From positions 186,001 through 250,000 of the forward strand of contig NZ_JAHXRL010000004.1 in NCBI RefSeq assembly GCF_019392245.1: a stretch of DNA of 64,000 bases, written 5' to 3'. Of this stretch, positions 10,165 through 19,091 are shown piece after piece. The notes under the pieces are model-generated. The model had not been told where the DNA came from and made no database searches. It worked only from the letters and a program-made list of their open reading frames with translations. Source of the DNA: Sulfitobacter sp. CW3. GTDB taxonomy: Bacteria > Pseudomonadota > Alphaproteobacteria > Rhodobacterales > Rhodobacteraceae. Position 1 is the first letter of the stretch, and every line of letters starts with the position of its first letter. The position numbers and the translations under genes are program-made.

Positions 10165-10393
10165 TACAAACCCCTGTTCGGCATATGTCTGTCTACAAAA
10201 ACAAGGGCTGGCATGAAAGGGGCGATCCTGATCAGCCAAGGCGCGTTTATGGCCGGATTTCCCAAATACGCATGGCATATACACCAGTTAACGCGACTGG
10301 GTGCGCTACGTCGTCCGACTGTGAGCGCCATCATGATTGTACGCAGGGCGGTTCGTCGATATTAAGCCCTAAAACAACAGGGAAGCTTCTCCA

Positions 10394-12652
10394 GTGTCCA
10401 AGAACCGTATCACATCCGAAGAGGCGCTTGCCTTTCACCTAGAGCCAACACCCGGCAAGTTCGAGATTTCGGCGACTGTCCCTATGACAACGCAGCGCGA
10501 TCTTAGCCTTGCGTATTCGCCCGGCGTTGCTGTGCCCTGTGAATCCATCGCTGAAAACCCTGAATTGGCGTATGATTACACCAACAAGGGCAATCTGGTC
10601 GCGGTGATTTCAAACGGGACGGCTGTCTTGGGTTTGGGTAATCTGGGCGCGTTGGCGTCAAAGCCGGTGATGGAAGGCAAGGCGGTTCTGTTCAAACGGT
10701 TTGCGGATGTGAATTCGATCGATATTGAACTGGATACCGAAGACCCCGAAGCGTTCATCAATGCGGTTAAATTGATGGGCCCGACCTTTGGCGGCATTAA
10801 CCTTGAGGATATCAAGGCGCCGGAATGTTTCATCATTGAACAGCGTCTGAAAGAAGAGATGGATATTCCCGTCTTTCACGATGACCAACACGGGACGGCA
10901 GTGATTTGTGCGGCCGGTCTGCTGAACGCGCTGCATATTTCCGGCAAGAAAATCGAAGACGTGCGCATTGTGTTGAACGGTGCAGGGGCTGCCGGGATCG
11001 CCTGTCTTGAGCTGCTGAAAGCGATGGGCGCACAGCATAACAACTGCATCATGTGTGACACCAAAGGCGTTATTTATCAGGGTCGTACCGAAGGTATGAA
11101 CCAGTGGAAATCGGCCCACGCTGCGGCAACCGAATTGCGTAGTCTGGAAGAGGCGATGAAAGACGCCGATGTGTTCTTGGGCGTGTCGGTCAAGGGTGCT
11201 GTAACCCCGGCAATGGTTGCCAGCATGGCGGATAATCCGGTGATTTTCGCAATGGCGAACCCCGATCCTGAAATTACACCGGAAGAGGCCCACGAAGTTC
11301 GCCCTGACGCCATCGTTGCCACGGGTCGCAGTGACTATCCGAACCAAGTGAACAACGTGTTGGGCTTTCCCTATCTGTTCCGTGGTGCGTTGGACATTCA
11401 CGCCCGCGCCATCAATGACGAGATGAAGATCGCTTGCGCCCATGCGTTGGCAAACCTAGCGCGCGAGGATGTGCCGGACGAGGTCGCGTTGGCCTATGGT
11501 AAAAACCTGAGCTTTGGCCGTGATTACATCATCCCTACGCCGTTTGACCCCCGTTTGATCCACCGCATTCCGCCCGCCGTGGCCAGCGCCGGTATGCACA
11601 CTGGCGTGGCGCGGCGCCCGATCATCGATATGGACGCCTACGAGCTGAGCCTGAAGTCGCGGATGGACCCGACGGCGAACATCTTGCGCGGGATTAACGC
11701 CCGTGCCCGTGCGAACCAAGCGCGGATGATCTTTGCCGAAGGCGACGACCCCAAGGTGCTGCGCGCCGCCGTGACCTATCAACGGTCCGGTCTGGGCAAG
11801 GCGTTGGTTGTCGGGCGTGCCGATGACGTAAAAGCCAAACTGGCCGCCGCCGGTTTGGAAGATGCCTATCGCGAGTTGGAGGTCGTGAATGCGGCCAATA
11901 CAACCCACTTGGAAGCATATAAAACGTTTCTATATGATCGCCTGAAACGTCGGGGTTTCGACAGCAAAGACATTCACCGTCTTGCCGCGCGCGACCGCCA
12001 TGTTTTTGCAGCTTTGATGTTGGCGCATGGGCATGGTGATGGTCTGGTCACAGGCGCGACGCGCAAATCAGCACATGTGCTCGAACGTATTAACCACGTT
12101 TTCAACGCTGACGCCCAACATGGCGCCGTCGGCATTACCGCCGTTCTGCACAAAGGCCGGATCGTGTTTATCGGCGATACATTGGTGCATGAATGGCCTG
12201 ATGAAAATGATCTGGCGAACATCGCTGAAAGCGGCGCCAAAGTTGCGCGGCATCTGGGGCTTGAACCCCGTGTGGCTTTTGTCAGCTTTTCCACATTCGG
12301 CTATCCAATTTCCGAGCGTGCCGAGAAAATGCAACGCGCGCCAAACGTTCTTGATACCCGTGGCGTTAACTTTGAATACGAAGGCGAGATGACCGTTGAT
12401 GTCGCGCTGAATGCCGAAAGCCAAAAGAACTATCCGTTCTCGCGGTTGACCGGCCCTGCGAATATTTTGGTTGTTCCGGCGCGGCATTCGGCAAGCATCT
12501 CGGTTAAATTGATGCAGGAAATGGCTGGTGCAACGGTGATTGGCCCGATTTTGACGGGCTTGGATAAATCGATCCAGATTTGTTCAACAACATCGACGGC
12601 AAATGATATTCTGAACATGGCGATCTTGGCGGCGTGTAAGGTCGGCGAATGA
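10394..12652 (+). CDS. maeB: NADP-dependent malic enzyme with C-terminal phosphotransacetylase-like domain
   Basis: The enzyme decarboxylates malate to pyruvate with reduction of NADP. The 752-residue protein has a malic enzyme part (residues about 1-430) with SLAYSPGVAVPC, FHDDQHGTA and the nucleotide fold VLNGAGAAGIACLEL. A second part (about 440-752) is homologous to phosphate acetyl/butyryltransferase (FAEGDDPKVLRAA, LTGPANILVVPARH) and is thought to act in acetyl-CoA regulation. This two-domain form is usual in Gram-negative bacteria. Start is GTG at 10394. Its TGA overlaps the next start (ATGA), coupling it to a sugar kinase gene. Confidence 0.94.
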   Translation: MSKNRITSEEALAFHLEPTPGKFEISATVPMTTQRDLSLAYSPGVAVPCESIAENPELAYDYTNKGNLVAVISNGTAVLGLGNLGALASKPVMEGKAVLFKRFADVNSIDIELDTEDPEAFINAVKLMGPTFGGINLEDIKAPECFIIEQRLKEEMDIPVFHDDQHGTAVICAAGLLNALHISGKKIEDVRIVLNGAGAAGIACLELLKAMGAQHNNCIMCDTKGVIYQGRTEGMNQWKSAHAAATELRSLEEAMKDADVFLGVSVKGAVTPAMVASMADNPVIFAMANPDPEITPEEAHEVRPDAIVATGRSDYPNQVNNVLGFPYLFRGALDIHARAINDEMKIACAHALANLAREDVPDEVALAYGKNLSFGRDYIIPTPFDPRLIHRIPPAVASAGMHTGVARRPIIDMDAYELSLKSRMDPTANILRGINARARANQARMIFAEGDDPKVLRAAVTYQRSGLGKALVVGRADDVKAKLAAAGLEDAYRELEVVNAANTTHLEAYKTFLYDRLKRRGFDSKDIHRLAARDRHVFAALMLAHGHGDGLVTGATRKSAHVLERINHVFNADAQHGAVGITAVLHKGRIVFIGDTLVHEWPDENDLANIAESGAKVARHLGLEPRVAFVSFSTFGYPISERAEKMQRAPNVLDTRGVNFEYEGEMTVDVALNAESQKNYPFSRLTGPANILVVPARHSASISVKLMQEMAGATVIGPILTGLDKSIQICSTTSTANDILNMAILAACKVGE

Positions 12653-13536
12653 TCTGGAACCTCGGCTCGATCAACGCGGATAATTTCTATTATCTGCGTC
12701 ATTTGCCGAAACCCGGCGAAACGATCGCAGCCGAGGGTTTTAACCAAGGTTTAGGTGGCAAGGGCGCCAATATGTCGGTCGCCGCCGCCCGCGCTGGCAC
12801 CCGTGTCATGCATATCGGCGCGGTTGGGCCTGACGGGAAATGGGCGGTTGAACGTCTGTTGGAATATGGGGTTGAGACGCAACATATTCACATGATCAAC
12901 GTGCCGACTGGTCACGCAAATATTTGTGTCGCCGACGATGGCGAGAATAATATCGTTCTACTCGCCGGTGCAAATTACGAGGTTGACGATAGGATCATCG
13001 GCGCTGCCCTGTCCGAAGCGTCGCCCGGTGATTTCCTGCTGATGCAGAACGAAACCCTGGGTCAGGAATTTGCAGCCCGCACCGCGAAAACGCTAGGGCT
13101 TCGCGTGGCCTATGCCGCCGCCCCGTTCGAGGCAGAAGTCGTGGCTGACGTGATGGATGATGTCGATTTGCTGGTCTTGAACGAGGGCGAAGCGGCAGAT
13201 CTGGTTCAGGCGCTGGGGCAACCGCTGGATCAGCTTCCCATCGACGATATCATTGTCACCTTGGGTGAAAACGGCTGTAAATGGGTCTCTAACACGGGGA
13301 AAAGCGAACAATTTTTCCCTGCCTATGCGGTCAAGGCTGTCGACACGACAGGTGCCGGCGACACCTTTACCGGCTATTTGATCGCCGCGCTTGATCGACA
13401 CCTTACCATGACAGATGCAATCACCCTGGCCATGCAGGCCGCCGCTTTGATGGTGATGCGGCAGGGAACCGCAGATGTGATCCCGGACCTAAAGGAAATT
13501 CAGGATCACAACTTTGACGGCGATCCTAATGCGTAA
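12649..13536 (+). CDS. PfkB-family carbohydrate kinase (ribokinase-like)
   Basis: This 295-residue protein belongs to the PfkB sugar/nucleoside kinases that phosphorylate a sugar hydroxyl with ATP. The N-terminal glycine signature is GLGGKGANMSVAAARAG, and the C-terminal signature DTTGAGDTFTGYL holds the catalytic aspartate and anion hole. The length and the GGKGAN motif are closest to ribokinase, but the substrate cannot be read from sequence. The start overlaps the malic enzyme stop (ATGA), and no sugar transporter is nearby. The 3' end overlaps convergent msrA by 11 bp. Confidence 0.85.
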   Translation: MIWNLGSINADNFYYLRHLPKPGETIAAEGFNQGLGGKGANMSVAAARAGTRVMHIGAVGPDGKWAVERLLEYGVETQHIHMINVPTGHANICVADDGENNIVLLAGANYEVDDRIIGAALSEASPGDFLLMQNETLGQEFAARTAKTLGLRVAYAAAPFEAEVVADVMDDVDLLVLNEGEAADLVQALGQPLDQLPIDDIIVTLGENGCKWVSNTGKSEQFFPAYAVKAVDTTGAGDTFTGYLIAALDRHLTMTDAITLAMQAAALMVMRQGTADVIPDLKEIQDHNFDGDPNA

Positions 13537-14191
13537 ATGGCGCGGCATCGCCCCATAATTGTTTCACGCGCTGATCCCGGCCACATCTGGTGCGATAGCG
13601 TTTGTAGGCCTCGGATTTCTTGACGCCCAGACCAACGCTGCTAAAGGCCAGTCGCTCGCTGCTTTTATAGTAATTCTGGTGATAATCGTCGGCGGGATAA
13701 AACGCGGCTTTACCCAGAATCGGTGTCACCACTGTTTTTCCCAACGCGGCTTGTGCATCTGCTTTGGCTTTCTGCGCGGCTGCTTTTTCTACAGGTCCAT
13801 CGGCAAAAATCGCTGTGCGGTAACTGTCGCCGCGATCACAAAACTGACCGCCAGCATCTGTCGGGTCGACCGACCGGAAAAACATTGCCAGCAGTTGATC
13901 GGCGCTGACCACTGCCGGATCATATTGGATCTGCGCCGTTTCATAATGCCCGGTGCCGCCTGCGACGACCTGCTTGTACGTGGGGTTCTTGACCGACCCG
14001 CCCGCAAAACCGGAAACGACGTCTTGCACGCCTTTGACGCTCTCGAAATCGGATTCGACGCACCAAAAGCACCCGCCAGCGACCAAAAGCGTCTCGGTTC
14101 CGGCGGCTTTTGCGCTGGTGCTTTGGGCGACTAGGCCCAAACCAATGGTGACAGACAGGGCGATCAGCTTGAAATTGGCTAACATGCGCAT
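13526..14191 (-). CDS. msrA: Peptide-methionine (S)-S-oxide reductase MsrA, exported
   Basis: MsrA reduces the S-epimer of methionine sulfoxide in proteins. The catalytic motif GGCFWCVESDFE follows a signal peptide (MRMLANFKLIALSV..., cleavage probably after STSAKA), so the enzyme should act in the periplasm. The resolving cysteine is likely the one in YRTRCGRD near the C-terminus. From the ATG at 14191, preceded by GAGGAG, it is 221 residues; the frame is open further upstream but without a plausible signal peptide. An electron donor such as a periplasmic thioredoxin is not encoded nearby. Confidence 0.92.
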   Translation of the reverse strand: MRMLANFKLIALSVTIGLGLVAQSTSAKAAGTETLLVAGGCFWCVESDFESVKGVQDVVSGFAGGSVKNPTYKQVVAGGTGHYETAQIQYDPAVVSADQLLAMFFRSVDPTDAGGQFCDRGDSYRTAIFADGPVEKAAAQKAKADAQAALGKTVVTPILGKAAFYPADDYHQNYYKSSERLAFSSVGLGVKKSEAYKRYRTRCGRDQRVKQLWGDAAPFTH

Positions 14192-14338
14192 TGGGGGTCT
14201 CCTCTTTTGGGAAACGGTGACGTGGTTCGCAGCGCCGCGCAACACACAGCTTGGCCATCTCACGCGCTGTTGATTTCAATTTCAGGCTTGGCGCGGGCTG
14301 GCGAAGTTCTTAGCGTCGCGGTGAAAAGGGGATTAACG

Positions 14339-15247
14339 ATGCAAGATCACGTGACCACACACCAAGCTGAAGAAGATGCGCGCAACAACGAGATACTGAT
14401 TTACCTGAACGGCCAGATCGTTCCCAAGGCGCAAGCGGTGGTCAGCGTGTATGACAGCGGGTTCATGTTGGGCGATGGCATCTGGGAAGGGCTGCGCCTG
14501 TATGATGGCTGCTGGGCCTTTATGGATGAACATTTTGATCGCCTGTTCGAGGCCGCAAAAGCCATTGATATCGACATCGGAATGACCCGTGAAACGTTGA
14601 TTTCCGCCGTGTTAGAGACGCAAAAAGCCAACGGGATGACCACAGATGCCCATGCGCGTTTGATGATCACGCGCGGCGTCAAAACGCGCCCCTTTCAGCA
14701 TCCGTCACTGTCGCAATCCGGCCCGACGATCACGATTATTATGGAGCATTCACGCCCCAGTATCCCGCGCCCGATCAGGTTGGCGACAGTGCCCCACCTG
14801 CGTGGTTTGCCGATGACCCAAGACCCCAAATTGAACAGCCATTCCAAACTGAATTGCATTCTGGCCTGTATCGCTGCTGAAAAAGCGGGCGCAGACGAGG
14901 CGCTGATGCTGGATATCAATGGCTTTGTGAACACGACCAACGCCTGTAACTTTTTCATCGTGCGCAAGGGGGCGGTTTGGACCAGCACGGGGGATTATTG
15001 TATGAACGGTATCACCCGGCAAAAGGTGATCGATCTGTGCCGCGCCAATGATATTCTGGTTTTTGAGCGCAATTTCTCGCTCGTTGATACGTATGGCGCG
15101 GACGAGGCGTTTTTGACCGGTACATTCGGTGCGCAGACGCCCGTTGCATCCATTGATGGGCGTCAAATTGGCACGGGCGAAATGGGGCTGATGACCCAGC
15201 GGTTGCGTGATCTTTATAAGGATTTGATCAAGCAGGAGTGCGCCTGA
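14339..15247 (+). CDS. Class IV PLP-dependent aminotransferase (BCAT/D-AAT-like)
   Basis: This 302-residue protein is a fold-type IV aminotransferase, the group of branched-chain and D-amino acid aminotransferases. Seen: the N-terminal YLNGQIVPKAQAVVSVYDSGF, the PLP lysine in LNSHSKLNCILA, and DEALMLDINGFV. The next segment reads NTTNACNFF, where the family usually has a glutamate that contacts the PLP ring nitrogen (T-E-G-x-x-x-N); here a threonine occupies that place. Start at ATG 14339 is supported by AGGGG. TGATG coupling joins it to the following sulfotransferase-like gene. Substrate is unknown. Confidence 0.82.
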   Translation: MQDHVTTHQAEEDARNNEILIYLNGQIVPKAQAVVSVYDSGFMLGDGIWEGLRLYDGCWAFMDEHFDRLFEAAKAIDIDIGMTRETLISAVLETQKANGMTTDAHARLMITRGVKTRPFQHPSLSQSGPTITIIMEHSRPSIPRPIRLATVPHLRGLPMTQDPKLNSHSKLNCILACIAAEKAGADEALMLDINGFVNTTNACNFFIVRKGAVWTSTGDYCMNGITRQKVIDLCRANDILVFERNFSLVDTYGADEAFLTGTFGAQTPVASIDGRQIGTGEMGLMTQRLRDLYKDLIKQECA

Positions 15248-15939
15248 TGCGTATCGCGATGTGGTCCGGCCCGCGCAATCTAAGCACGGCGATGATGTAC
15301 AGCTTTGGCAATCGCGCTGATTTTTCGGTGATGGATGAGCCGTTTTATGCGGCCTATCTTGCCACCACAGGCGAGGATCACCCGATGCGCGCCGAAATTT
15401 TGGCAGCGCACGAAGCCGATCCGCAAAAGGTGAGCGCGCTGTGCCAACAGCCGGGAAGCCCGCATATCTATATGAAACATATGCCGCATCACATGCTGGA
15501 CGGGTTTCCGATGGACTGGGCCAAGGATTGCGTGAATATTCACCTGATCCGGCATCCGGCCCGTGTCATCGCCAGCTATGCCGCAAAACGCGAGGCGCCC
15601 AGCTTTGCGGATATTGGATTTGGTCAGCAGACGGCGCTTTATGATCAGATTGGCGGCTTGGTCATCGATTCCGCCGATATTCGCGCCGACCCCGAGGGCA
15701 TGTTGCGCAAGCTGTGCAGGGAGATCGATCTGCCTTTTGATCCCGCGATGCTGTCATGGCCAGCCGGCACCCGGAGTGAGGATGGTATCTGGGCGTCGCA
15801 TTGGTATGGCGCTGTGCATCAAAGCACAGGGTTCGCGGGTGCCGAGGGGCCGCTGCCGATGCTGACTGGGGATGAAAAGCAGCTTCTTGAGGAAGCGCTT
15901 CCCCACTATGAGACTCTTTATAATCAACGTGTTACGTAA
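15247..15939 (+). CDS. Sulfotransferase-like P-loop protein
   Basis: This 230-residue protein resembles P-loop sulfotransferases: a 5'-phosphosulfate-binding-like loop MWSGPRNLSTAM at the N-terminus and a second conserved stretch HLIRHPARVIASYAAK near residue 100, which resembles the 3'-phosphate-binding motif. ATG 15247 is chosen because AGGAG lies 8 bases upstream and the codon overlaps the stop of the aminotransferase (TGATG). From memory, plants have a protein in which a similar P-loop domain is fused to a class IV aminotransferase, suggesting a shared pathway. Substrate and even sulfotransferase activity are unproven. A strong terminator follows. Confidence 0.7.
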   Translation: MRIAMWSGPRNLSTAMMYSFGNRADFSVMDEPFYAAYLATTGEDHPMRAEILAAHEADPQKVSALCQQPGSPHIYMKHMPHHMLDGFPMDWAKDCVNIHLIRHPARVIASYAAKREAPSFADIGFGQQTALYDQIGGLVIDSADIRADPEGMLRKLCREIDLPFDPAMLSWPAGTRSEDGIWASHWYGAVHQSTGFAGAEGPLPMLTGDEKQLLEEALPHYETLYNQRVT

Positions 15940-15971
15940 GGTTTATCCGATCTGAAATCTTGACCACCCAC

Positions 15972-16015
15972 AAAAAAAGGCCCGAACAGATATCATTCTG
16001 TTCGGGCCCTTTTTC
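15972..16015. terminator. Bidirectional rho-independent terminator
   Basis: A perfect 12-bp stem (15979-15990 with 15997-16008) closes a 6-base loop. Seven A's precede it and CTTTTT follows, so it can stop transcription in both directions: the aminotransferase/sulfotransferase-like unit on the plus strand and argG on the minus strand. Confidence 0.92.
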
Positions 16016-16027
16016 TATCTTTATCGC

Positions 16028-17248
16028 TTAGCTTTTCAGGCGTTTGTCACGGGCTGCCAGCAATTTCAGGCGCAGCGCGTTCAACTGGATAAACCCGGCG
16101 GCGTCTTTTTGATCATAGGCGCCAGCGTCGTCTTCGAACGTCACATGCGCTTCGGAATAGAGCGAATGATCAGACCAACGGCCAACAGTGCGCACGTGAC
16201 CCTTGTACAGTTTCAGGCGCACGGTGCCGGTGACGTGGGTTTGTGACGCGTCGATTGCGGCCTGCAACATGGTGCGTTCGGGGCTGAACCAGAAACCGTT
16301 ATAGATCAGTTCGGCATAGCGCGGCATCAATTCGTCTTTCAGGTGCATAGCGCCACGGTCCAGCGTGATCGATTCGATTCCGCGGTGGGCCTCAAGCAGC
16401 AATGTGCCGCCGGGGGTCTCGTAAATCCCGCGCGATTTCATCCCGACAAAACGACCTTCGACCAGATCAAGACGGCCACAGCCGTGTTTGCCGCCCAGTT
16501 CGTTCAGCTTGGTCAGGATCGTGGCGGGCGACATTGCTTCGCCATTGATGCTGACGGCGTCGCCTGCTTCAAACCCGATCTCGACGTATTCGGGCGTGTC
16601 TGGCGCGTCTTCCGGTGCGACGGTGCGCTGATAGACGTATTCTGGTGCATCAATTGCGGGGTCTTCCAGCACTTTGCCTTCGGAGGACGTGTGCAGCAGG
16701 TTCGCATCAACGCTGAACGGTGCTTCGCCACGTTTGTCTTTGGCAACGGGAATTTGGTTTTTCTCAGCGAATTCAAGCAGTTTGGTGCGGCTGGTCAGAT
16801 CCCATTCGCGCCAAGGTGCGATCACTTTGATGTCGGGGTTCAGCGCATAGGCGGCCAGTTCGAAACGAACCTGATCGTTGCCCTTGCCGGTCGCACCGTG
16901 GGCCACAGCGTCAGCACCGGTTTCGGCAGCAATTTCAACGAGGCGCTTGGAAATCAGCGGCCGCGCGATGGATGTGCCCAGCAGATACAGCCCTTCGTAC
17001 AACGCGTTGGCGCGGAACATCGGGAAAACGAAATCGCGCACGAATTCTTCGCGAACATCTTCGATATAAATCTCGGAGGCACCCATCATTTCGGCTTTGG
17101 CGCGGGCTGGCTCCAGCTCTTCGCCTTGGCCAAGATCGGCGGTAAATGTCACCACCTCGCAACCGTATTCGGTTTGCAGCCATTTCAGGATGATCGACGT
17201 ATCAAGCCCACCGGAATAGGCGAGCACAACTTTTTTGGGCGCGGACAT
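16028..17248 (-). CDS. argG: Argininosuccinate synthase
   Basis: ArgG joins citrulline and aspartate with ATP to give argininosuccinate in arginine biosynthesis. The 406-residue product has the PP-loop ATP-binding motif [12 protein letters not shown] at residues 10-21, [16 protein letters not shown], and YNGFWFSPE near the C-terminus. It stands alone on the minus strand, divergent from ilvA, and ends at the bidirectional terminator. argJ, another arginine gene, is elsewhere in the window at 46548-47774. Confidence 0.97.
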   Translation of the reverse strand: MSAPKKVVLAYSGGLDTSIILKWLQTEYGCEVVTFTADLGQGEELEPARAKAEMMGASEIYIEDVREEFVRDFVFPMFRANALYEGLYLLGTSIARPLISKRLVEIAAETGADAVAHGATGKGNDQVRFELAAYALNPDIKVIAPWREWDLTSRTKLLEFAEKNQIPVAKDKRGEAPFSVDANLLHTSSEGKVLEDPAIDAPEYVYQRTVAPEDAPDTPEYVEIGFEAGDAVSINGEAMSPATILTKLNELGGKHGCGRLDLVEGRFVGMKSRGIYETPGGTLLLEAHRGIESITLDRGAMHLKDELMPRYAELIYNGFWFSPERTMLQAAIDASQTHVTGTVRLKLYKGHVRTVGRWSDHSLYSEAHVTFEDDAGAYDQKDAAGFIQLNALRLKLLAARDKRLKS

Positions 17249-17372
17249 GTTATTTCCTTTGCGGTTTGCATCGCGAGGTATCGGGTTTTACAGGCGTGAG
17301 CAAGATTGAAGGCTGCGTTGACCGCCCCGGTTTGGGGTCGTATCGAAGGATATCCACCTTATGAGGCCGTTG

Positions 17373-18605
17373 ATGACCGATAATTTCAAGATCTTGGCGC
17401 AAAATGCGACCAAAGCGATGCGCGATGTGTTCCCCCCGACACCGCTGATGCGCAACGAACATCTGTCAGAAAAGTTTGAGGCCGACATATGGCTCAAGCG
17501 TGAAGACCTGAGCCCCGTTCGGTCCTACAAGCTGCGCGGTGCGTTCAATGCGATGCGCAAGGTTATCCCGGAGCAATCGCTGTTTGTGTGTGCAAGTGCG
17601 GGCAATCACGCGCAGGGCGTCGCGTTTATGTGCAGCTATTTCGGGGTAAAAGGTGTGATTTTCATGCCGGTGACCACGCCGCAGCAGAAAATTCAGAAAA
17701 CCAAGATGTTTGGCGGTGCCCAGATCGAGGTGCGGCTGGTGGGCGACTATTTCGACAAAACCCTGTCGGCGGCGCAGGATTTTTGTGCCAGCGAAGGGGC
17801 GCATTTTCTGTCGCCTTTCGACGATGATGATGTGATCGAAGGCCAGGCGTCTGTCGCGGTCGAGATTGAGCAGCAGTTGGGCCGCATTCCTGATCGCGTG
17901 ATTTTGCCTGTCGGGGGCGGTGGGTTATCGTCGGGCATTTACAGCTATTTCGGGGAATCCTGCGATTATACCTTTGTCGAACCCAAAGGCGCACCAAGTC
18001 TGGCCGGCGCGCTGGCGAAAGGGGAGCCGGTTGATATTTCGCCGATCAACAGCTTTGTAGACGGTGCCGCCGTGGCCAAGATCGGGCAGCGGAATTTTGA
18101 CCGCCTCAAGGGTGTTGATCCGGCAAACGTGATAAATCTGGCAGAAGACCGCATTTGTGTGACCATCATCGAAATGCTGAATGTTGAAGGGATCGTGCTG
18201 GAACCCGCCGGTGCCCTGTCGATCGAGGCGCTGGGCGATGTCGCGGATCAAATCAAAGGAAAAACCGTTGTTTGCGTCGCGTCTGGCGGCAATTTTGATT
18301 TCGAACGCCTGCCCGAGGTTAAGGAACGCGCCCAGCGGTATTCTGGCGTGAAAAAGTATTTCATCCTACGCATGCCGCAGCGCCCCGGTGCCCTAAAGGA
18401 GTTTTTGAACATCCTTGGGCCTGACGATGATATCTGCCGGTTTGAATACCTCAAGAAATCGGCCCGTAACTTTGGCTCGGTTCTGATAGGGATCGAAACC
18501 CGCAGCCCGGACAGTTTTGGCCCATTCCTGTCCCAGCTGAAAGACGCGGGATTTACCTATACCGACATTACTAATGACGAAACGCTGGCCCAGTTTGTAC
18601 TGTGA
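17373..18605 (+). CDS. ilvA: Threonine ammonia-lyase (threonine dehydratase)
   Basis: The enzyme deaminates threonine to 2-oxobutanoate, the first step of isoleucine synthesis. The PLP lysine lies in RSYKLRGAFNAM, the phosphate-binding glycine loop in LPVGGGGLSSG, and CASAGNHAQGVA is conserved. The last ~80 residues (FILRMPQRPGALKEF onward) form a single ACT-like regulatory domain, as in the short biosynthetic form. The preferred start is ATG 17373, 6 bases after GAGG; an in-frame ATG at 17361 is also possible. The product is 410 residues. Confidence 0.93.
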   Translation: MTDNFKILAQNATKAMRDVFPPTPLMRNEHLSEKFEADIWLKREDLSPVRSYKLRGAFNAMRKVIPEQSLFVCASAGNHAQGVAFMCSYFGVKGVIFMPVTTPQQKIQKTKMFGGAQIEVRLVGDYFDKTLSAAQDFCASEGAHFLSPFDDDDVIEGQASVAVEIEQQLGRIPDRVILPVGGGGLSSGIYSYFGESCDYTFVEPKGAPSLAGALAKGEPVDISPINSFVDGAAVAKIGQRNFDRLKGVDPANVINLAEDRICVTIIEMLNVEGIVLEPAGALSIEALGDVADQIKGKTVVCVASGGNFDFERLPEVKERAQRYSGVKKYFILRMPQRPGALKEFLNILGPDDDICRFEYLKKSARNFGSVLIGIETRSPDSFGPFLSQLKDAGFTYTDITNDETLAQFVL

Positions 18606-18606
18606 T

Positions 18607-18939
18607 TCATGAGTTCAGCGCGTCGGGCATTTCGGCAATGAATTTTGTTTTCGATGAATCATAGGCAGCAATAATCGCGGAAATGTCGACCTGATCGGCA
18701 TGCCCTGCCGCCGAGTTGGTTTCCCCCAGTTGGCATTGTTCAGAAAAGGCCGAGAACCCGAGGTTCAGCGCGCTGCCCTTGAGAAAATGCAAATCGTCGC
18801 CCAGCGTGTTCAGGTCGGGCACATTGCGCAGCTTTTCGATCACGCCTTCCACCTCATCGATAAAAATGTCGATGATTTCAGCAAAGTCATCTTTTCCAAC
18901 GTCATCACGCAAGGTGTTGACCTGTGCCCAGTCGATCAT
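18607..18939 (-). CDS. Histidine phosphotransfer (HPt) domain protein
   Basis: The 110-residue protein is a stand-alone HPt domain, predicted all-helical. The phosphorylatable histidine is His51 in LHFLKGSALNLG, the classic HPt motif. HPt proteins shuttle phosphoryl groups between hybrid kinases and response regulators in the cytoplasm. It is divergent from the receiver-phosphatase gene at 19092, with 152 bp between them, so the two are candidates for the same phosphorelay. No histidine kinase is encoded nearby. Confidence 0.85.
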   Translation of the reverse strand: MIDWAQVNTLRDDVGKDDFAEIIDIFIDEVEGVIEKLRNVPDLNTLGDDLHFLKGSALNLGFSAFSEQCQLGETNSAAGHADQVDISAIIAAYDSSKTKFIAEMPDALNS

Positions 18940-19091
18940 GGTGAAGCTTCCTTTCGTTTATCACGATAAAGGATGGGGATTAACGTGAGGTGGCCCAGCG
19001 GCGATTGTTTGTTCAAGTTTTAGGTTTCATGGGCTGTTAAACAGCTGTGCGGTAGTGCGGTGCTTTCAAACCTCTGATCGGTCGATTTTTA

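Noticed and set aside
10165..10393. Short plus-strand ORFs between mutS and the malic enzyme gene
   Set aside because: The frames overlap the mutS start or the malic enzyme start and have no coding features or ribosome-binding site; the region is more likely promoter.
16343..17299. Plus-strand frame of 318 codons opposite argG
   Set aside because: argG on the minus strand is secure; the plus-strand frame has repeated His/Phe/Gly-rich stretches typical of shadow frames.
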